Source of the DNA: JBEICQ01 sp046297395
Lineage (GTDB): Bacteria; Bacteroidota; Bacteroidia; UBA4408
NCBI GenBank assembly: GCA_046297395.1
Contig: JBKCNM010000075.1
Location: forward strand, 1-64,000
Length of the DNA stretch: 64,000 nucleotides
Direction of reading: 5' to 3'
Position numbers and translations under genes: made by a program. A model generated the notes under the pieces. The model worked only from the letters and a program-made list of their open reading frames with translations. It searched no databases and was not told the origin of the DNA. Below are positions 35,756 to 45,427 of this stretch, piece by piece. How positions within the stretch are numbered: the stretch's first letter is position 1; each line of letters starts with the position of its first letter.

Positions 35756-36148
35756 ATGAAACCATCCCAACTCTTTTTTTATTTTGTGGCATCGGCCTCT
35801 GTTTTGTTTTTTTATGAATCATGGGGTGGTGAAAAGGCTGCCACAGCAGATTGCAAGCGCACAGGAAAAGCCAGCTATTACTCCAATAAATTCAAAGGCA
35901 GGAGAACAAGTAGCGGTCAAAAATACCACCCGGATAGCCTTACATGTGCACACCATAAACTACCCTTTGGAACCCTGCTCGAGGTAACCAATTTGAGCAA
36001 TGGAAAAACTGTACGGGTGAGGGTAAACGACAGGCTTGGGCGCAAATCAAAAAGAATGGTTGACCTCAGTATGGCAGCGGCCCGTCAATTGGAGATGATT
36101 CATCAGGGCGTTATTCCTGTAAGGATTTCATGTGTGGAAAACCCATGA
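35756..36148 (+). CDS. RlpA-like double-psi beta-barrel protein
   Basis: The 130-residue exported protein has a signal peptide (about 1-24) and one RlpA/DPBB domain: GKASYYSNKFKGRRTSSGQ, LPFGTLLEVTN and VRVNDRLGRKSKRMVDLS. The Asp in the VDLS motif corresponds to the catalytic Asp of lytic transglycosylases of this family. There is no SPOR domain and no obvious lipobox. It probably cleaves denuded septal murein or acts as a wall-associated DPBB protein. The ATG at 35756 is preferred to the open-frame GTG at 35729. Confidence 0.88.
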   Translation: MKPSQLFFYFVASASVLFFYESWGGEKAATADCKRTGKASYYSNKFKGRRTSSGQKYHPDSLTCAHHKLPFGTLLEVTNLSNGKTVRVRVNDRLGRKSKRMVDLSMAAARQLEMIHQGVIPVRISCVENP

Positions 36149-36208
36149 AGCCATGAAGCCTCTTGCTATGAAATGCTGAAAGCAGAATTTTTTTGGAAAA
36201 GAATATGG

Positions 36209-36216
36209 TATTTTTG
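36209..36216 (+). promoter_or_regulatory. -7 element of the YwqK-repeat gene at 36.2 kb
   Basis: TATTTTTG, an exact consensus, ends seven bases before the ATG at 36224. It rules out the in-frame starts at 36173 and 36218. Confidence 0.5.
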
Positions 36217-36223
36217 CATGCCT

Positions 36224-37171
36224 ATGAAACCGCTTCTTTCCCTTGGCTTTGTTTTATTGCTGGGCTTTTCTGCCCTGGCCCAAAACAAAACTGATGCCCA
36301 GGGCCGTAAACAGGGAAGCTGGAGCAAAGCCTTTACTTCAGGAAAAACGCGTTATACCGGATTTTTTATAGATGATATCCCCGTGGGTAGCTTTCAGTAT
36401 TTTCATGAAAATGGGAAGATAAAAGCCAAAAATTATTTTTTTGAAAAAGGGAAAAAGGCAAAGGCAGAATTGTTCAATACAAAAGGGGAAAAGGAGGCAG
36501 AGGGATTGTATGTAGACAAATTAAAAGACAGCGTCTGGAATTATTACAACACCCAGGGAAAGCTGATTATGACAGAATCCTATAAACTAGGAAAGAAGCA
36601 TGGAGTGTTTAAGGTATACTCTCCTGATGGCTTAAAAACAGAAGAAGTTATTACCTGGTTAAACAATGAAAAGCATGGGGCTTGGACACAATTTTATCCG
36701 GATGGAAGCAAACGAATTGAGGCTTATTACATGCATGGTGAGTTGGACTCAGTGTTTAAGTTTTATTTTCAAGGAGGAAAAATAAAGATGGAAGGCAAGT
36801 ACAGAAATGCCGGTAAGGTAGGGGAGTGGCTGGAATACAACAGCGATGGTTCTTTGCGTCTTCAAGAGATATATAAAAACGGTACACATCTGAGAACAAC
36901 GCTCTTGAACGGCGTGTTTAAGCAGTATTATCCCAATGGTTTTATCGAAAGCGAATACCAATACAAGAACGGCAAGAAAAATGGGCCCTTCACCGAGTAT
37001 CACAACACCGGAAAAAAAGTAAAAAGAATGCGCACAAGCCCCGAAGGAGATCAGGAAATGTATGAGGAAGAAGAGGGTATTGTGATTAAAAGAAAAGGGG
37101 TGTTCAAAGACGATTTACCAGTGGGAACTATTGAATCCTTTGACGAAAAAGGGAAACCCATAAAACAATAA
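36224..37171 (+). CDS. Exported YwqK/MORN-repeat protein
   Basis: The 315-residue protein has a signal peptide (MKPLLSLGFVLLLGFSALAQ). Next come about ten tandem repeats of roughly 22-25 residues built on G-x-W-x-x-Y-x-x-N-G-K-x-x-x-x-x-Y-x-x-G, the MORN_2/YwqK antitoxin-type repeat (DSVWNYYNTQGKLIMTESY, GAWTQFYPDGSKRIEAYY, GPFTEYHNTGKKVKRM). Many are annotated as toxin-antitoxin antitoxins, but that label is doubtful for exported Bacteroidota members. A surface or periplasmic binding role is more likely. mnmA follows after 36 bases. Confidence 0.85.
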   Translation: MKPLLSLGFVLLLGFSALAQNKTDAQGRKQGSWSKAFTSGKTRYTGFFIDDIPVGSFQYFHENGKIKAKNYFFEKGKKAKAELFNTKGEKEAEGLYVDKLKDSVWNYYNTQGKLIMTESYKLGKKHGVFKVYSPDGLKTEEVITWLNNEKHGAWTQFYPDGSKRIEAYYMHGELDSVFKFYFQGGKIKMEGKYRNAGKVGEWLEYNSDGSLRLQEIYKNGTHLRTTLLNGVFKQYYPNGFIESEYQYKNGKKNGPFTEYHNTGKKVKRMRTSPEGDQEMYEEEEGIVIKRKGVFKDDLPVGTIESFDEKGKPIKQ

Positions 37172-37207
37172 AAAACCAAAAAATCCTCACTCAAGTAGTG
37201 TAAATCC

Positions 37208-38314
37208 ATGAAAGGAGAAAAAGTTCTTGTAGCAATGAGTGGTGGCATCGATAGTTCGGTGGCTGCCTTACTATTGCATGAACAGGGATATGAGGTAATT
37301 GGTATTACCATGAAAACCTGGGATTACGCAACTTCCGGCGGGAGTAGCAAGGAAACCGGCTGTTGCAGTCTCGATTCCATCAATGATGCGCGCAGCTTAG
37401 CGGTTGACCGTGGATTTCCTCACTACATCCTGGATATCCGAGACGAGTTCGGAACCTTTATCATCGACAATTTTGTGGAAGAATACCTTGCCGGCAGAAC
37501 TCCGAACCCATGTGTTTTGTGCAATACCCATATCAAGTGGGAGGCCTTGCTTAAGCGTGCCGACATGCTTGGCTGTAAGTATATTGCCACAGGACATTAC
37601 GCACGCATTCGCATGGAAAATGGCCGATATGTCATATCCAGAGGAAGAGACACTAACAAAGACCAGAGTTATGTGCTCTGGGGATTGAGGCAAGAGGTTT
37701 TGTCGAGAACACTGCTCCCGCTGGGCTCTTTTACCAAGCCGGAAATAAGAGCCATGGCGGCCGACAGGGGGTATCAGGCGCTGGCGAACAAAAGCGAGAG
37801 TTACGAAATATGTTTTGTACCTGACAACGATTATAGAGGTTTTTTAAAACGAAAAGTCGAGGGCCTTGAGGAAAAAGTTGAGGGAGGCAATTTTGTTTTA
37901 AAAGATGGCCGTGTTGTGGGTACCCACAAGGGCTATCCTTTTTATACCATTGGACAAAGAAAAGGGCTGGAGATCGCCTTGGGTCAACCCATGTTCGTTA
38001 CGGCCATTGTCCCCGAAACAAATACGGTGGTATTGGGAACAAAAGAAGATCTTGATGAACTTTCCATGGAGGTTGTGAACCCCAACTTTATCAAATATGA
38101 AGGTCTCACAAAAGACGAAGAATGGTTGGTTCGCGTGCGCTACAAAGATGCAGGAACCATGGCAACCGTAAGGTCTTCCGGAAATGATGTTCAGGTGGTT
38201 TTTCATCAAGCTGTTAGTGGCATAGCTCCCGGACAATCTGCTGTTTTCTACGAAGGCGATGACCTGGTGGGAGGCGGTTTTATCAGAAGGAAAAAACATG
38301 TTTCGGTCATCTAA
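37208..38314 (+). CDS. mnmA: tRNA 2-thiouridylase MnmA
   Basis: Thiolates U34 of tRNA-Lys, -Glu and -Gln. The 368-residue protein has the PP-loop MSGGIDSS (10-17), the NPCVLCN block with the sulfur-carrying Cys, ATGHYARI, KDQSYVLWGL and YEICFVPD with the second catalytic Cys, and a TIGQRKGLEIALGQP domain. An insertion GSSKETGCCS near residue 42 is common in Bacteroidota. The lipoprotein gene downstream starts 17 bases before its stop, so they are co-transcribed. Confidence 0.96.
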   Translation: MKGEKVLVAMSGGIDSSVAALLLHEQGYEVIGITMKTWDYATSGGSSKETGCCSLDSINDARSLAVDRGFPHYILDIRDEFGTFIIDNFVEEYLAGRTPNPCVLCNTHIKWEALLKRADMLGCKYIATGHYARIRMENGRYVISRGRDTNKDQSYVLWGLRQEVLSRTLLPLGSFTKPEIRAMAADRGYQALANKSESYEICFVPDNDYRGFLKRKVEGLEEKVEGGNFVLKDGRVVGTHKGYPFYTIGQRKGLEIALGQPMFVTAIVPETNTVVLGTKEDLDELSMEVVNPNFIKYEGLTKDEEWLVRVRYKDAGTMATVRSSGNDVQVVFHQAVSGIAPGQSAVFYEGDDLVGGGFIRRKKHVSVI

Positions 38315-39026
38315 TTTCCATTTCTCCCATTGCTGGCTTTTTTTGGCCCTCTCGCTCTCGCTTTACGGTTGTGTTAAAGATCCCGTTATTCCGCCGATGC
38401 AGGCCTTGCCGGGCATTACCTATGCACCCCTTCATCAGGGCAAATACGCTGTTTACAGAATAGACTCACTGGTGAGAAATGATTTTACAGGAACGATCGA
38501 TTCCTTTGTTTACTATCTGAAGGAAGTGATGTACCTGGATGAAAACAATCCGGCTTTGGGCGCAACTTTGTTTCGTATAGAGCGATCCTATTCCTCTAGG
38601 CCCGATTCGTTTCCAAACACAAGAATTTGGTCCGGCTTCAGAGATGCGGGAGCGCTGGTTGTTAATGAAGAAAATGTTCCTGTAATCAAATTGAATTTTC
38701 CGCTTACTCAAGGAAAAAATTGGGATGGAAACGCAAGAAATACAAAGGGTTCTCAAACTTATACCTGTATCAAACTACATGAAAACTTCTTGTTGAACCA
38801 AGTGCGATTCGACTCTACCGCATGGATTCTTCAACAGGCAGACTCCAATCTGATAGAGTTAAATTATGAACGGGAAATTTACAGCACTGCCTGTGGAATG
38901 ACCAAGAGAGAATTGTTGAAATTACAAGACACCAAAACATCCCTGGATATTTCTATCCCTTTGCGAACGCGAGCAAACAAAGGATATACACTCACCCAGA
39001 CCGTTATCAATTTCGGAAAACCATGA
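38298..39026 (+). CDS. Lipoprotein of unknown function
   Basis: From the ATG at 38298 the protein has 242 residues. The frame is open to 38259, but that would place a non-signal stretch before the leader. It has a signal II sequence ending SLSLYGC, a good lipobox, then a domain rich in beta strands with repeated aromatic pairs (GKYAVYRIDSLVRNDFTG, FPLTQGKNWDGN). I recognise no family. The overlap with mnmA (17 bases) and with the S8 peptidase gene (4 bases) suggests a three-gene transcript. Confidence 0.7.
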   Translation: MFRSSNFHFSHCWLFLALSLSLYGCVKDPVIPPMQALPGITYAPLHQGKYAVYRIDSLVRNDFTGTIDSFVYYLKEVMYLDENNPALGATLFRIERSYSSRPDSFPNTRIWSGFRDAGALVVNEENVPVIKLNFPLTQGKNWDGNARNTKGSQTYTCIKLHENFLLNQVRFDSTAWILQQADSNLIELNYEREIYSTACGMTKRELLKLQDTKTSLDISIPLRTRANKGYTLTQTVINFGKP

Positions 39027-40696
39027 GAAATAAGATTTGTTTATTGATTCTCCTTGCGGGGATTCTTTCTCAAGAGCTACAAGCCCAACCACTGCTTGGC
39101 TCTAATTTATATGAGATTGTCTTTACTGATAAAAATAATTCGCCCTACAATGTGCAAAACCCTGAGGTTTTTTTGTCTGCCAGGGCTCTTTCACGAAGAA
39201 CTCTTCGGGGAATATCGGTAAGCGCACAGGATTTTCCGGTTAACCCCTCCTATGTGCAGAGCGTTGCGCAAACAGGAGCGGTGATCAGGGGAAAGAGCCG
39301 GTGGCGAAACAGTGTACTTGTATTAATTACAGACTCGTCCCAACTCAATGGTATTTTGCAATTGCCTTTTGTAAATAACGCAGGAGCGCTTAACCGATTG
39401 TCATCGGTTCCTGATACCCTAAAATTCAGGAACGATGATACACATGCGGCTTCACTCCAACAATCGAAAATCATCTCAAACCAGCCTTTCGATTATGGGA
39501 TTGCTGCTGCGCAGATCCATCAGATTGCCGGGGAAGGCTTACACCAACAAGGCTACCTGGGGCAAGACATGGTGATTGCTGTTTTTGATGCAGGGTTTCC
39601 AGGGGTGAATACCCTTCCGGTTTTTGACAGTTTGCGCTCCCAGAACCGCATTTTGGGTACCTGGGATTTTGCCGGTATGAGCAACCAGGTTTTTTCTTTT
39701 CACCCACATGGTACAAACACCCTCAGCTGCATGGCAGCCAACTTGCCCGGAGTAATGATTGGCACCGCACCAAGGGCCTCTTATTATCTTTACAGGACAG
39801 AGGTTGCCGAAACAGAAAATCCGGTAGAGGAATATTATTGGGTGGAAGCGGCAGAGGCAGCAGACAGCGTAGGAGCAGATATTATCTCATCTTCTCTGGG
39901 CTACACCACCTACGACCGCAATGAACAAAGTTATTCCACGCAAGACATGAACGGCAGCACAGCCATTTGCACAAATGGTGCAGACATTGCCGTATCTAAA
40001 GGAATGCTGGTGGTAAACTCCGCAGGCAATTCAGGTGCATCTTCCTGGAGAATCATTTCTGCTCCTGCTGATGGCGACAGTGTGTTTGCAATTGGTGCTG
40101 TAAACAGGGAAGGCTTTCTTGCCAATTTTTCTTCCAGGGGCCCAACCGCCGATCTTCGCATCAAGCCGGATGTATGTGCCTTGGGAGAAGGTGCGGCTAT
40201 TGCGCTAAGCGGGGGAGGAACAGGTTATGCCAACGGCACATCCTTTTCTTGTCCGGTTATTGCAGGAATGAGTGCCTGCTTATGGCAGGCTTTACCCGGA
40301 CTTCATCCTACGGAGTTGATGACCCGCATCAGGCTAACGGCCTCTCTTGCCAATACCCCTGATACTTATTTTGGTTGGGGCATCCCCAATTTTTCACTGG
40401 CATTACTGGGTATAAATGAATTGTCTAAAAACACCTCTCTGGGTAAACCCGTTTTGTTTCCCAACCCGGTGGGTCAAAATGAATTACAGTTTTTGTGGCT
40501 AAGTCGCGACAGCCAAACCATTCGAATCAGGGTGTTTGATGCCGGCGGAAGAGAGGTCATAAACACGGAGAAATATGTCCCTGCAGGAAGTTATCAGGCC
40601 CATGCTGTCGATGGATTTTCCTCGCTTTATCAGGGTGTATATGTTGTTCATCTGCAATCTCGCGGATATACTTATGTAAGCGGAGTGATCCGATGA
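39023..40696 (+). CDS. Secreted S8 (subtilisin-like) serine peptidase with type IX sorting domain
   Basis: The 557-residue protein has a signal peptide (cleavage near LQA-QP), a short propeptide, and a catalytic subtilase domain with Asp189 in VFDAGF, His229 in HPHGTN and Ser407 in GTSFSCP. The C-terminal ~85 residues match a type IX sorting domain (VLFPNPVGQNEL, RVFDAGGREVIN, YQGVYVVHLQ). It would be released to the surface or medium. Its start overlaps the lipoprotein stop (ATGA). The lipoprotein may be a partner or merely co-transcribed. Confidence 0.93.
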   Translation: MRNKICLLILLAGILSQELQAQPLLGSNLYEIVFTDKNNSPYNVQNPEVFLSARALSRRTLRGISVSAQDFPVNPSYVQSVAQTGAVIRGKSRWRNSVLVLITDSSQLNGILQLPFVNNAGALNRLSSVPDTLKFRNDDTHAASLQQSKIISNQPFDYGIAAAQIHQIAGEGLHQQGYLGQDMVIAVFDAGFPGVNTLPVFDSLRSQNRILGTWDFAGMSNQVFSFHPHGTNTLSCMAANLPGVMIGTAPRASYYLYRTEVAETENPVEEYYWVEAAEAADSVGADIISSSLGYTTYDRNEQSYSTQDMNGSTAICTNGADIAVSKGMLVVNSAGNSGASSWRIISAPADGDSVFAIGAVNREGFLANFSSRGPTADLRIKPDVCALGEGAAIALSGGGTGYANGTSFSCPVIAGMSACLWQALPGLHPTELMTRIRLTASLANTPDTYFGWGIPNFSLALLGINELSKNTSLGKPVLFPNPVGQNELQFLWLSRDSQTIRIRVFDAGGREVINTEKYVPAGSYQAHAVDGFSSLYQGVYVVHLQSRGYTYVSGVIR

Positions 40697-40780
40697 TGCA
40701 GGGTGTTTCTTATCTCATTAAACGATAAAAGGATGCATCCGAAGGATCGCCGCCTACCTGCATTTGCTTTGCCTGCTTGC

Positions 40781-41518
40781 TCACCATTTCTTTTTGAAAT
40801 CTCCCCTGGAGAAGTACTTTTCTATGAAACAATAGCAGAGGATAAAAAAGTAACGACTTCCCATTTCTCTTATTTTTAATTTGGAAACACCATGCTTTCT
40901 GTTGGTCCATGAGTTGGGTAAAACAGTATAGGAATATCCCCTTATAATGGCTTTCAGAGGAAGCTCTACTGTAAGATTGAAATGGGGTGACAAAAAGGGT
41001 TTTATGCCTTCAATGGTATGTCGCTTATATAGTTTAAAAGCATTTGTGGTATCGTTGTATTTGATGTTCATCATCAAACGGATAATCTGATTGGCAATTC
41101 GGTTGATGATTTTTTTTAAGCGCGGATAATCAATCGTTCTTCCTCCTTTGATAAATCGACTTCCAAAAACACAATCATAATTGCCTTCCAGCATGGTTTG
41201 ATAAAATTTAATCAAATCTTCGGGGGCATCGGATAAATCTGCCATCACCACGGCTACACAATCTCCGGCAAATCGCTCCAAACCATAACGAACAGCATAT
41301 CCGAATCCATTGGGACCCAAATTGGTCTCAAACTTCAGCGATGGATAGCGCTGAGACAGTTTCTTTAATACAGAAAGTGTGTTGTCTTTTGAGTTGTCGT
41401 TGACCACGAATATCTCATGATCAATTTTTTTTTCATCAAGAGCAGCTATCAATTCAGAAACCGTTTTTTCTATTGATTCCTCTTCGTTATAGGCAGGAAT
41501 AACCACGCTCAACTTCAT
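40781..41518 (-). CDS. GT2 glycosyltransferase, dolichol-phosphate-mannose-synthase-like
   Basis: The 245-residue protein starts with LSVVIPAYNEEESIEKTV. It has IFVVNDNSKDNT, VAVVMADLSDAPED (metal-binding), FGSRFIKGGRT and DTTNAFKLYKR. There is no membrane domain apart from a hydrophobic stretch near the C-terminus. It shares four bases with the epimerase gene upstream (ATGA). Together with two epimerases and a GT4 gene it makes a glycan block; an O-antigen-like or exopolysaccharide product is inferred. Confidence 0.88.
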   Translation of the reverse strand: MKLSVVIPAYNEEESIEKTVSELIAALDEKKIDHEIFVVNDNSKDNTLSVLKKLSQRYPSLKFETNLGPNGFGYAVRYGLERFAGDCVAVVMADLSDAPEDLIKFYQTMLEGNYDCVFGSRFIKGGRTIDYPRLKKIINRIANQIIRLMMNIKYNDTTNAFKLYKRHTIEGIKPFLSPHFNLTVELPLKAIIRGYSYTVLPNSWTNRKHGVSKLKIREMGSRYFFILCYCFIEKYFSRGDFKKKW

Positions 41519-42582
41519 GCTTTTCTGCTGATAAGACCCTCATGAATTTGTTTGAGGATGTCATTGATGCCGTATTTGTGATTCCAGCCCGGATAGTGGT
41601 CTTTGAATTTCCTTACATCACTAATCCACCAGATGTGGTCGCCAATTCGATTGTCCTGGGCATAGGTATAATTCATTTTGTTTCCGGTGATGGCCTCACA
41701 CAAGGTGATGGCCTCTTTCATGGAGCAATTGGAAAATCTTCCTCCACCTGCGTTATAAACTTCACCAAGACGAGGCTGCTGATAAAAATGCCAGAACATG
41801 TTCACCAGGTCATAGCTATGAATATTGTCGCGCACCTGCTTTCCTTTGTATCCAAAAATGGTGTATTGTTCGCCTGTTATTGCGCACTTCATCAGGTATG
41901 CCAGAAAGCCATGCAGCTGCGTACCCGAATGGTTTGGACCGGTAAGACATCCTCCTCTGAAAATGCCGGATTTCATACCAAAATATCGGCCATATTCCTG
42001 CACCAAAACATCTGCTGCTACCTTGGATGCCCCAAAAAGCGAGTGCTTGGTTTGGTCAATGCTCATCTTTTCATCTATTCCTTCTTTGTAATAGGGATGA
42101 GATTCGTCTATTTCCCATCGGTTTTCAAGCTCTACCAAAGGCAAAAAATTGGGCGTGTCGCCGTAAACCTTGTTGGTAGAAGTGAAAATAAAGGTGGCAT
42201 CCGGACAATGTTTTCTTGTCATCTCAAGAAGATTCAGCGTGCCGTTTGCATTGACCGTAAAATCGGTGATAGGCTCACGGGCAGCCCAATCGTGACTGGG
42301 TTGAGCAGCGGTATGAATAATGAGCTTGATGTCGGTACCATATTCTGAAAACACTTTTTCCAATGCTTTTTCATCTCTGATGTCGGCGCTGTAGTGCTTG
42401 AAGTTGGGAATTCGTTCTGATAGTTTTTTTGTATTCCATTCGGTGGATGCATTGTCACCGAAAAAATAGGCCCGCATATTGTTATCAATCCCTATTATCG
42501 TATCAAACTTGTCGGAAAAAAACATCACGGATTCGCTTCCAATCAACCCTGATGACCCTGTAATTAGGCAAATATTACTCAT
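41515..42582 (-). CDS. SDR sugar-nucleotide epimerase/dehydratase (CDP-tyvelose-epimerase-like), Phe in place of catalytic Tyr
   Basis: The 355-residue extended SDR begins ICLITGSSGLIGSES with the NAD motif GxxGxxG. It has STNKVYGD (the Ser/Lys block found in CDP-paratose 2-epimerases) and HTAAQPSHDWA. The usual YxxxK motif reads HSLFGASK, so the catalytic Tyr position is Phe while Lys is kept. Whether another Tyr substitutes is not clear; the same SLFGASK form occurs to my knowledge in related sequences. Its stop overlaps the GT2 start. A second epimerase lies 131 bases upstream. Confidence 0.82.
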   Translation of the reverse strand: MSNICLITGSSGLIGSESVMFFSDKFDTIIGIDNNMRAYFFGDNASTEWNTKKLSERIPNFKHYSADIRDEKALEKVFSEYGTDIKLIIHTAAQPSHDWAAREPITDFTVNANGTLNLLEMTRKHCPDATFIFTSTNKVYGDTPNFLPLVELENRWEIDESHPYYKEGIDEKMSIDQTKHSLFGASKVAADVLVQEYGRYFGMKSGIFRGGCLTGPNHSGTQLHGFLAYLMKCAITGEQYTIFGYKGKQVRDNIHSYDLVNMFWHFYQQPRLGEVYNAGGGRFSNCSMKEAITLCEAITGNKMNYTYAQDNRIGDHIWWISDVRKFKDHYPGWNHKYGINDILKQIHEGLISRKA

Positions 42583-42713
42583 GTGTTTGGCGTGTTTTTA
42601 AGCATTAAAATAATTGTCGTCAACACCCTCTGAAAGGAGAATGGAACAGCTGTATCTAATTGATCCGTAGGGCGTATCATCTTGTAGGTCTATCCCGTTG
42701 TTTTGGTTTTCCT

Positions 42714-43778
42714 TTAATCGTGAAGGATGGTTTTTAATTGTTTTTCGTTTTTACCTATCCATGCAAAGATGTCTACAAACACATCCTCCACCGATTTCTG
42801 AGGGCGCCAACCGGTACTTTCGGTTAATTGGGAATGATTGGTAATAAACAGCCTGAGATCGGCGGGGCGGTTTTCCTGCTCGCGTGAGATGGTGATTTTG
42901 TTACCTGTTATTTTCTCACAAATGGCGGTCATTTCGAGCAGAGAAGCGCTGTTTTGAAGGCCACCACCGGCGTTGTATATCTTGTTTTGAAAACGCCGGA
43001 TGTCATGTATCTGCATGTCAACAAGGCGAACAAGGTCATCCACATGCAAGATATCGCGTACTTGTTTTCCCATGCCCCCATAACCAATGTACTTGAGTGG
43101 ACTTTTCCAATAATGCCGCGCCATCCAAAGTGTGACAACACCCTGGTCGGTTTTTCCCATTTGTCTTGGTCCTGCTATTACACCAAACCTGGTGATTGCT
43201 GCATCAAGCTTATAAAACTCGGCATATTCCTGAATGAGTAATTCCGATGCCAGCTTGGTGGTTCCATAAAATGAGCGCGGGCCCAACAGGCTGAGTTCTT
43301 CAGAAATTCCTTCTCTGGATATGCCCGCTTCTGTTTGTTCAGGAGAAAATGAAAACCGTGTTTCTTCCTCAACGAATCCCGCTTTTTCTATTCTTTCTAT
43401 GGGATATACCCGGCTTGTTGAAAGAAAAATAAGCTTGGCCTTGTGTTTTAAACAGGCGTTGAAACAATGAATGGATCCGCTCAGGTTGTTGTTGATGATA
43501 TATGTGGGATTGCTGTCTAATCCTGCCATTACAGAAGGCTCTGCTGAGGCTTCAACAAGGACATCAAATCCACCAACGGCATCAATATCTTCAGGGCTTC
43601 TGATGTCACCATGAAAAAAAAGTACGCCTGTTGCTTTTAGCTCAGAAAGATTTAACTCTGATCCTCTTCGCTTGAGGTTGTCGAGTGCTATGATTTGGTA
43701 TGAAGGGTACTTTTGCTTGAGTTGGAGGCATAGTGCAGAGCCTACGAATCCGGCTCCCCCGGTAATCAGAATTTTCAT
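42714..43778 (-). CDS. NAD-dependent epimerase/dehydratase (CDP-paratose-2-epimerase-like)
   Basis: The 354-residue extended SDR starts MKILITGGAGFVGSAL (GxxGxxG). It has LDNLKRRGSE, the SFYGTTK motif (intact YxxxK), FGVIAGPRQMGK, and RDILHVDDLVRLVDM. The order and the RRGSE motif match tyvelose epimerase-type enzymes that act on CDP- or UDP-sugars. The paralog downstream differs in its catalytic Tyr. The product probably feeds surface polysaccharide assembly with the GT genes. Confidence 0.85.
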   Translation of the reverse strand: MKILITGGAGFVGSALCLQLKQKYPSYQIIALDNLKRRGSELNLSELKATGVLFFHGDIRSPEDIDAVGGFDVLVEASAEPSVMAGLDSNPTYIINNNLSGSIHCFNACLKHKAKLIFLSTSRVYPIERIEKAGFVEEETRFSFSPEQTEAGISREGISEELSLLGPRSFYGTTKLASELLIQEYAEFYKLDAAITRFGVIAGPRQMGKTDQGVVTLWMARHYWKSPLKYIGYGGMGKQVRDILHVDDLVRLVDMQIHDIRRFQNKIYNAGGGLQNSASLLEMTAICEKITGNKITISREQENRPADLRLFITNHSQLTESTGWRPQKSVEDVFVDIFAWIGKNEKQLKTILHD

Positions 43779-44062
43779 ATAGCGTTAGGCGGTGTGTTGA
43801 TTGGCAGGATAATTTGCTTGTGCCTGTGGGCTATTGGTGATGCGGGGATACTCATGTTCAAGCTTTCGGCTGGGTTGCCCAAAATGGCTTTGATTGGTTT
43901 TTTAAGGGCCTCAAAAGTACAAAGAAGAGATGGTTCGTCAAGCGGCTACAAGGGCTTAAAATCGAATTCAATACACAAAACCGTTCTCCTTTGAGGATGA
44001 TATCCTCCTGCATAGCAGAGAAATTGGGGGATTTCTAGACCCGGATGGCAAGAGGCTCGTGC

Positions 44063-45184
44063 CTATTCATCCTGCAGGGCCTTGGAATAAATACCGTAGA
44101 GCTTTTCGGAAAAAGCCTTCGGGGAATGAATTCTATTGATTCGGTCGAGGGCCTTGCTGCCTTTTTGTTCGATCAGCGAACGGTTTTCTGCCATGCTTTT
44201 CAAGGCGCTGTAAACACCCTCTTCAACCAAATGTGAAATGCTCTCATAGCCATGGGTAGAAACGGCCGCCGTACCATTTGGATCCTGAGGAATATCGATA
44301 ACAAAGCCGCAATCATTGTTGTTGATTTCAGGAAACGCTCTTATGCTTGTAGTGATAACGGGGGTGGCGCAGGCCTGTGCTTCCAGCACCACATAGCCGA
44401 ATGTTTCCTGGGTGGATGGAATAAGAAGCACATGGTTTTTCTTCATGATCTCAAACACCTCTGTATTATCCTTGATTGGAAAATACTTGCAAAATGGGGA
44501 TTCCCCCAGTATTTTTTTCCACTTTTCTTCATCCTCTTTTGCTGTAAAGGTGATGAGAGAGTCTGCCAGAATTTTAGAAACAATGGTAAATTCTATCCGA
44601 CAGCCTTCGCGGTGTAGCCTTTCCACCGCCCTGAAAACTTCTCTTCCCCCTTTGCTGAAAAAATAATGACCAACCAATAATACCCTAAAGGTTTCGTCAT
44701 GCAGATTTTTGTCGAAGACATCTACCATAGGTTGCTGTGGTGGCAATACCACCTCCATCTTGTTTTGTATTCCTGAGACAAAATCCGGATGTGAGGATTG
44801 AAGAAAATCAAGGTAGAAGCGATGATTGAAATCAGAGAAGGGAATAATTTTTTTACAGGCGCGACCTGCAATTTTTTCGAGTCCCAGCAGGGTGTGTTTT
44901 GTATCTGTTCCGTAACGCGGAAGAAAGGTTTCGAAACTGCTTACCCAGGGCTTATTGCCCATGTTTACTCCATTAAAAAAATGATACAGGTCGGCTTTGC
45001 CAAAGGAAACCCGGTCGTCAAATGTATTGTGATACCACAGCTTTGTTTGGTAAAACATTTTAAAATGCAAATGGTCCAAAATTTTAAAAATATCTGTAAC
45101 CCTTTTGTGGGTAAACGCCGGGTGGCGGGTACTCAGTATATTTCTAACTTCGGGGTATCCCTGATGGACAAATCCAATCTTCAT
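44063..45184 (-). CDS. GT4 family glycosyltransferase
   Basis: The 373-residue protein is a GT-B glycosyltransferase. It has an N-terminal Rossmann half without a classical KDL motif, FRVLLVGHYFFSKGGREVFRA as the linker and domain-2 start, and VLLIPSTQETFGYVVLEAQACATPVITT with the E-x7-E nucleotide-sugar-binding motif. It is the promoter-proximal gene of the glycan block, separated by about 285 bases from the epimerase. The acceptor and sugar are unknown. Confidence 0.88.
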   Translation of the reverse strand: MKIGFVHQGYPEVRNILSTRHPAFTHKRVTDIFKILDHLHFKMFYQTKLWYHNTFDDRVSFGKADLYHFFNGVNMGNKPWVSSFETFLPRYGTDTKHTLLGLEKIAGRACKKIIPFSDFNHRFYLDFLQSSHPDFVSGIQNKMEVVLPPQQPMVDVFDKNLHDETFRVLLVGHYFFSKGGREVFRAVERLHREGCRIEFTIVSKILADSLITFTAKEDEEKWKKILGESPFCKYFPIKDNTEVFEIMKKNHVLLIPSTQETFGYVVLEAQACATPVITTSIRAFPEINNNDCGFVIDIPQDPNGTAAVSTHGYESISHLVEEGVYSALKSMAENRSLIEQKGSKALDRINRIHSPKAFSEKLYGIYSKALQDE

Positions 45185-45427
45185 GACACTTCTGCTTCGG
45201 TAAATGTATGCTACTCCGCAATGTAATGATAATTTTATTTACTGCCCGGATTTATGCAGGTGAATAAATTCCCGAAATCCTTTGTCATCTGTTTGGTTTT
45301 CTCTTTGCTGGGTTCGTATTATCCGTGATTTTACATCCTGTTATTTCGTGCGGGCTGTTTTTGTTTTTTGCTTATCATTGGCATGGTGGAAAGGTATTGT
45401 GTTCATGATGTTTAAAATAAAAAGCTT

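Noticed and set aside
37208..38314. Frameshift or fusion in mnmA because of an unusual internal Cys-rich insertion
   Set aside because: The reading frame is continuous, all MnmA motifs are in order, and such an insertion is known in the phylum.
41542..42348. 268-codon plus-strand frame opposite the epimerase
   Set aside because: It is antisense to a well-supported SDR gene and lacks any motif.
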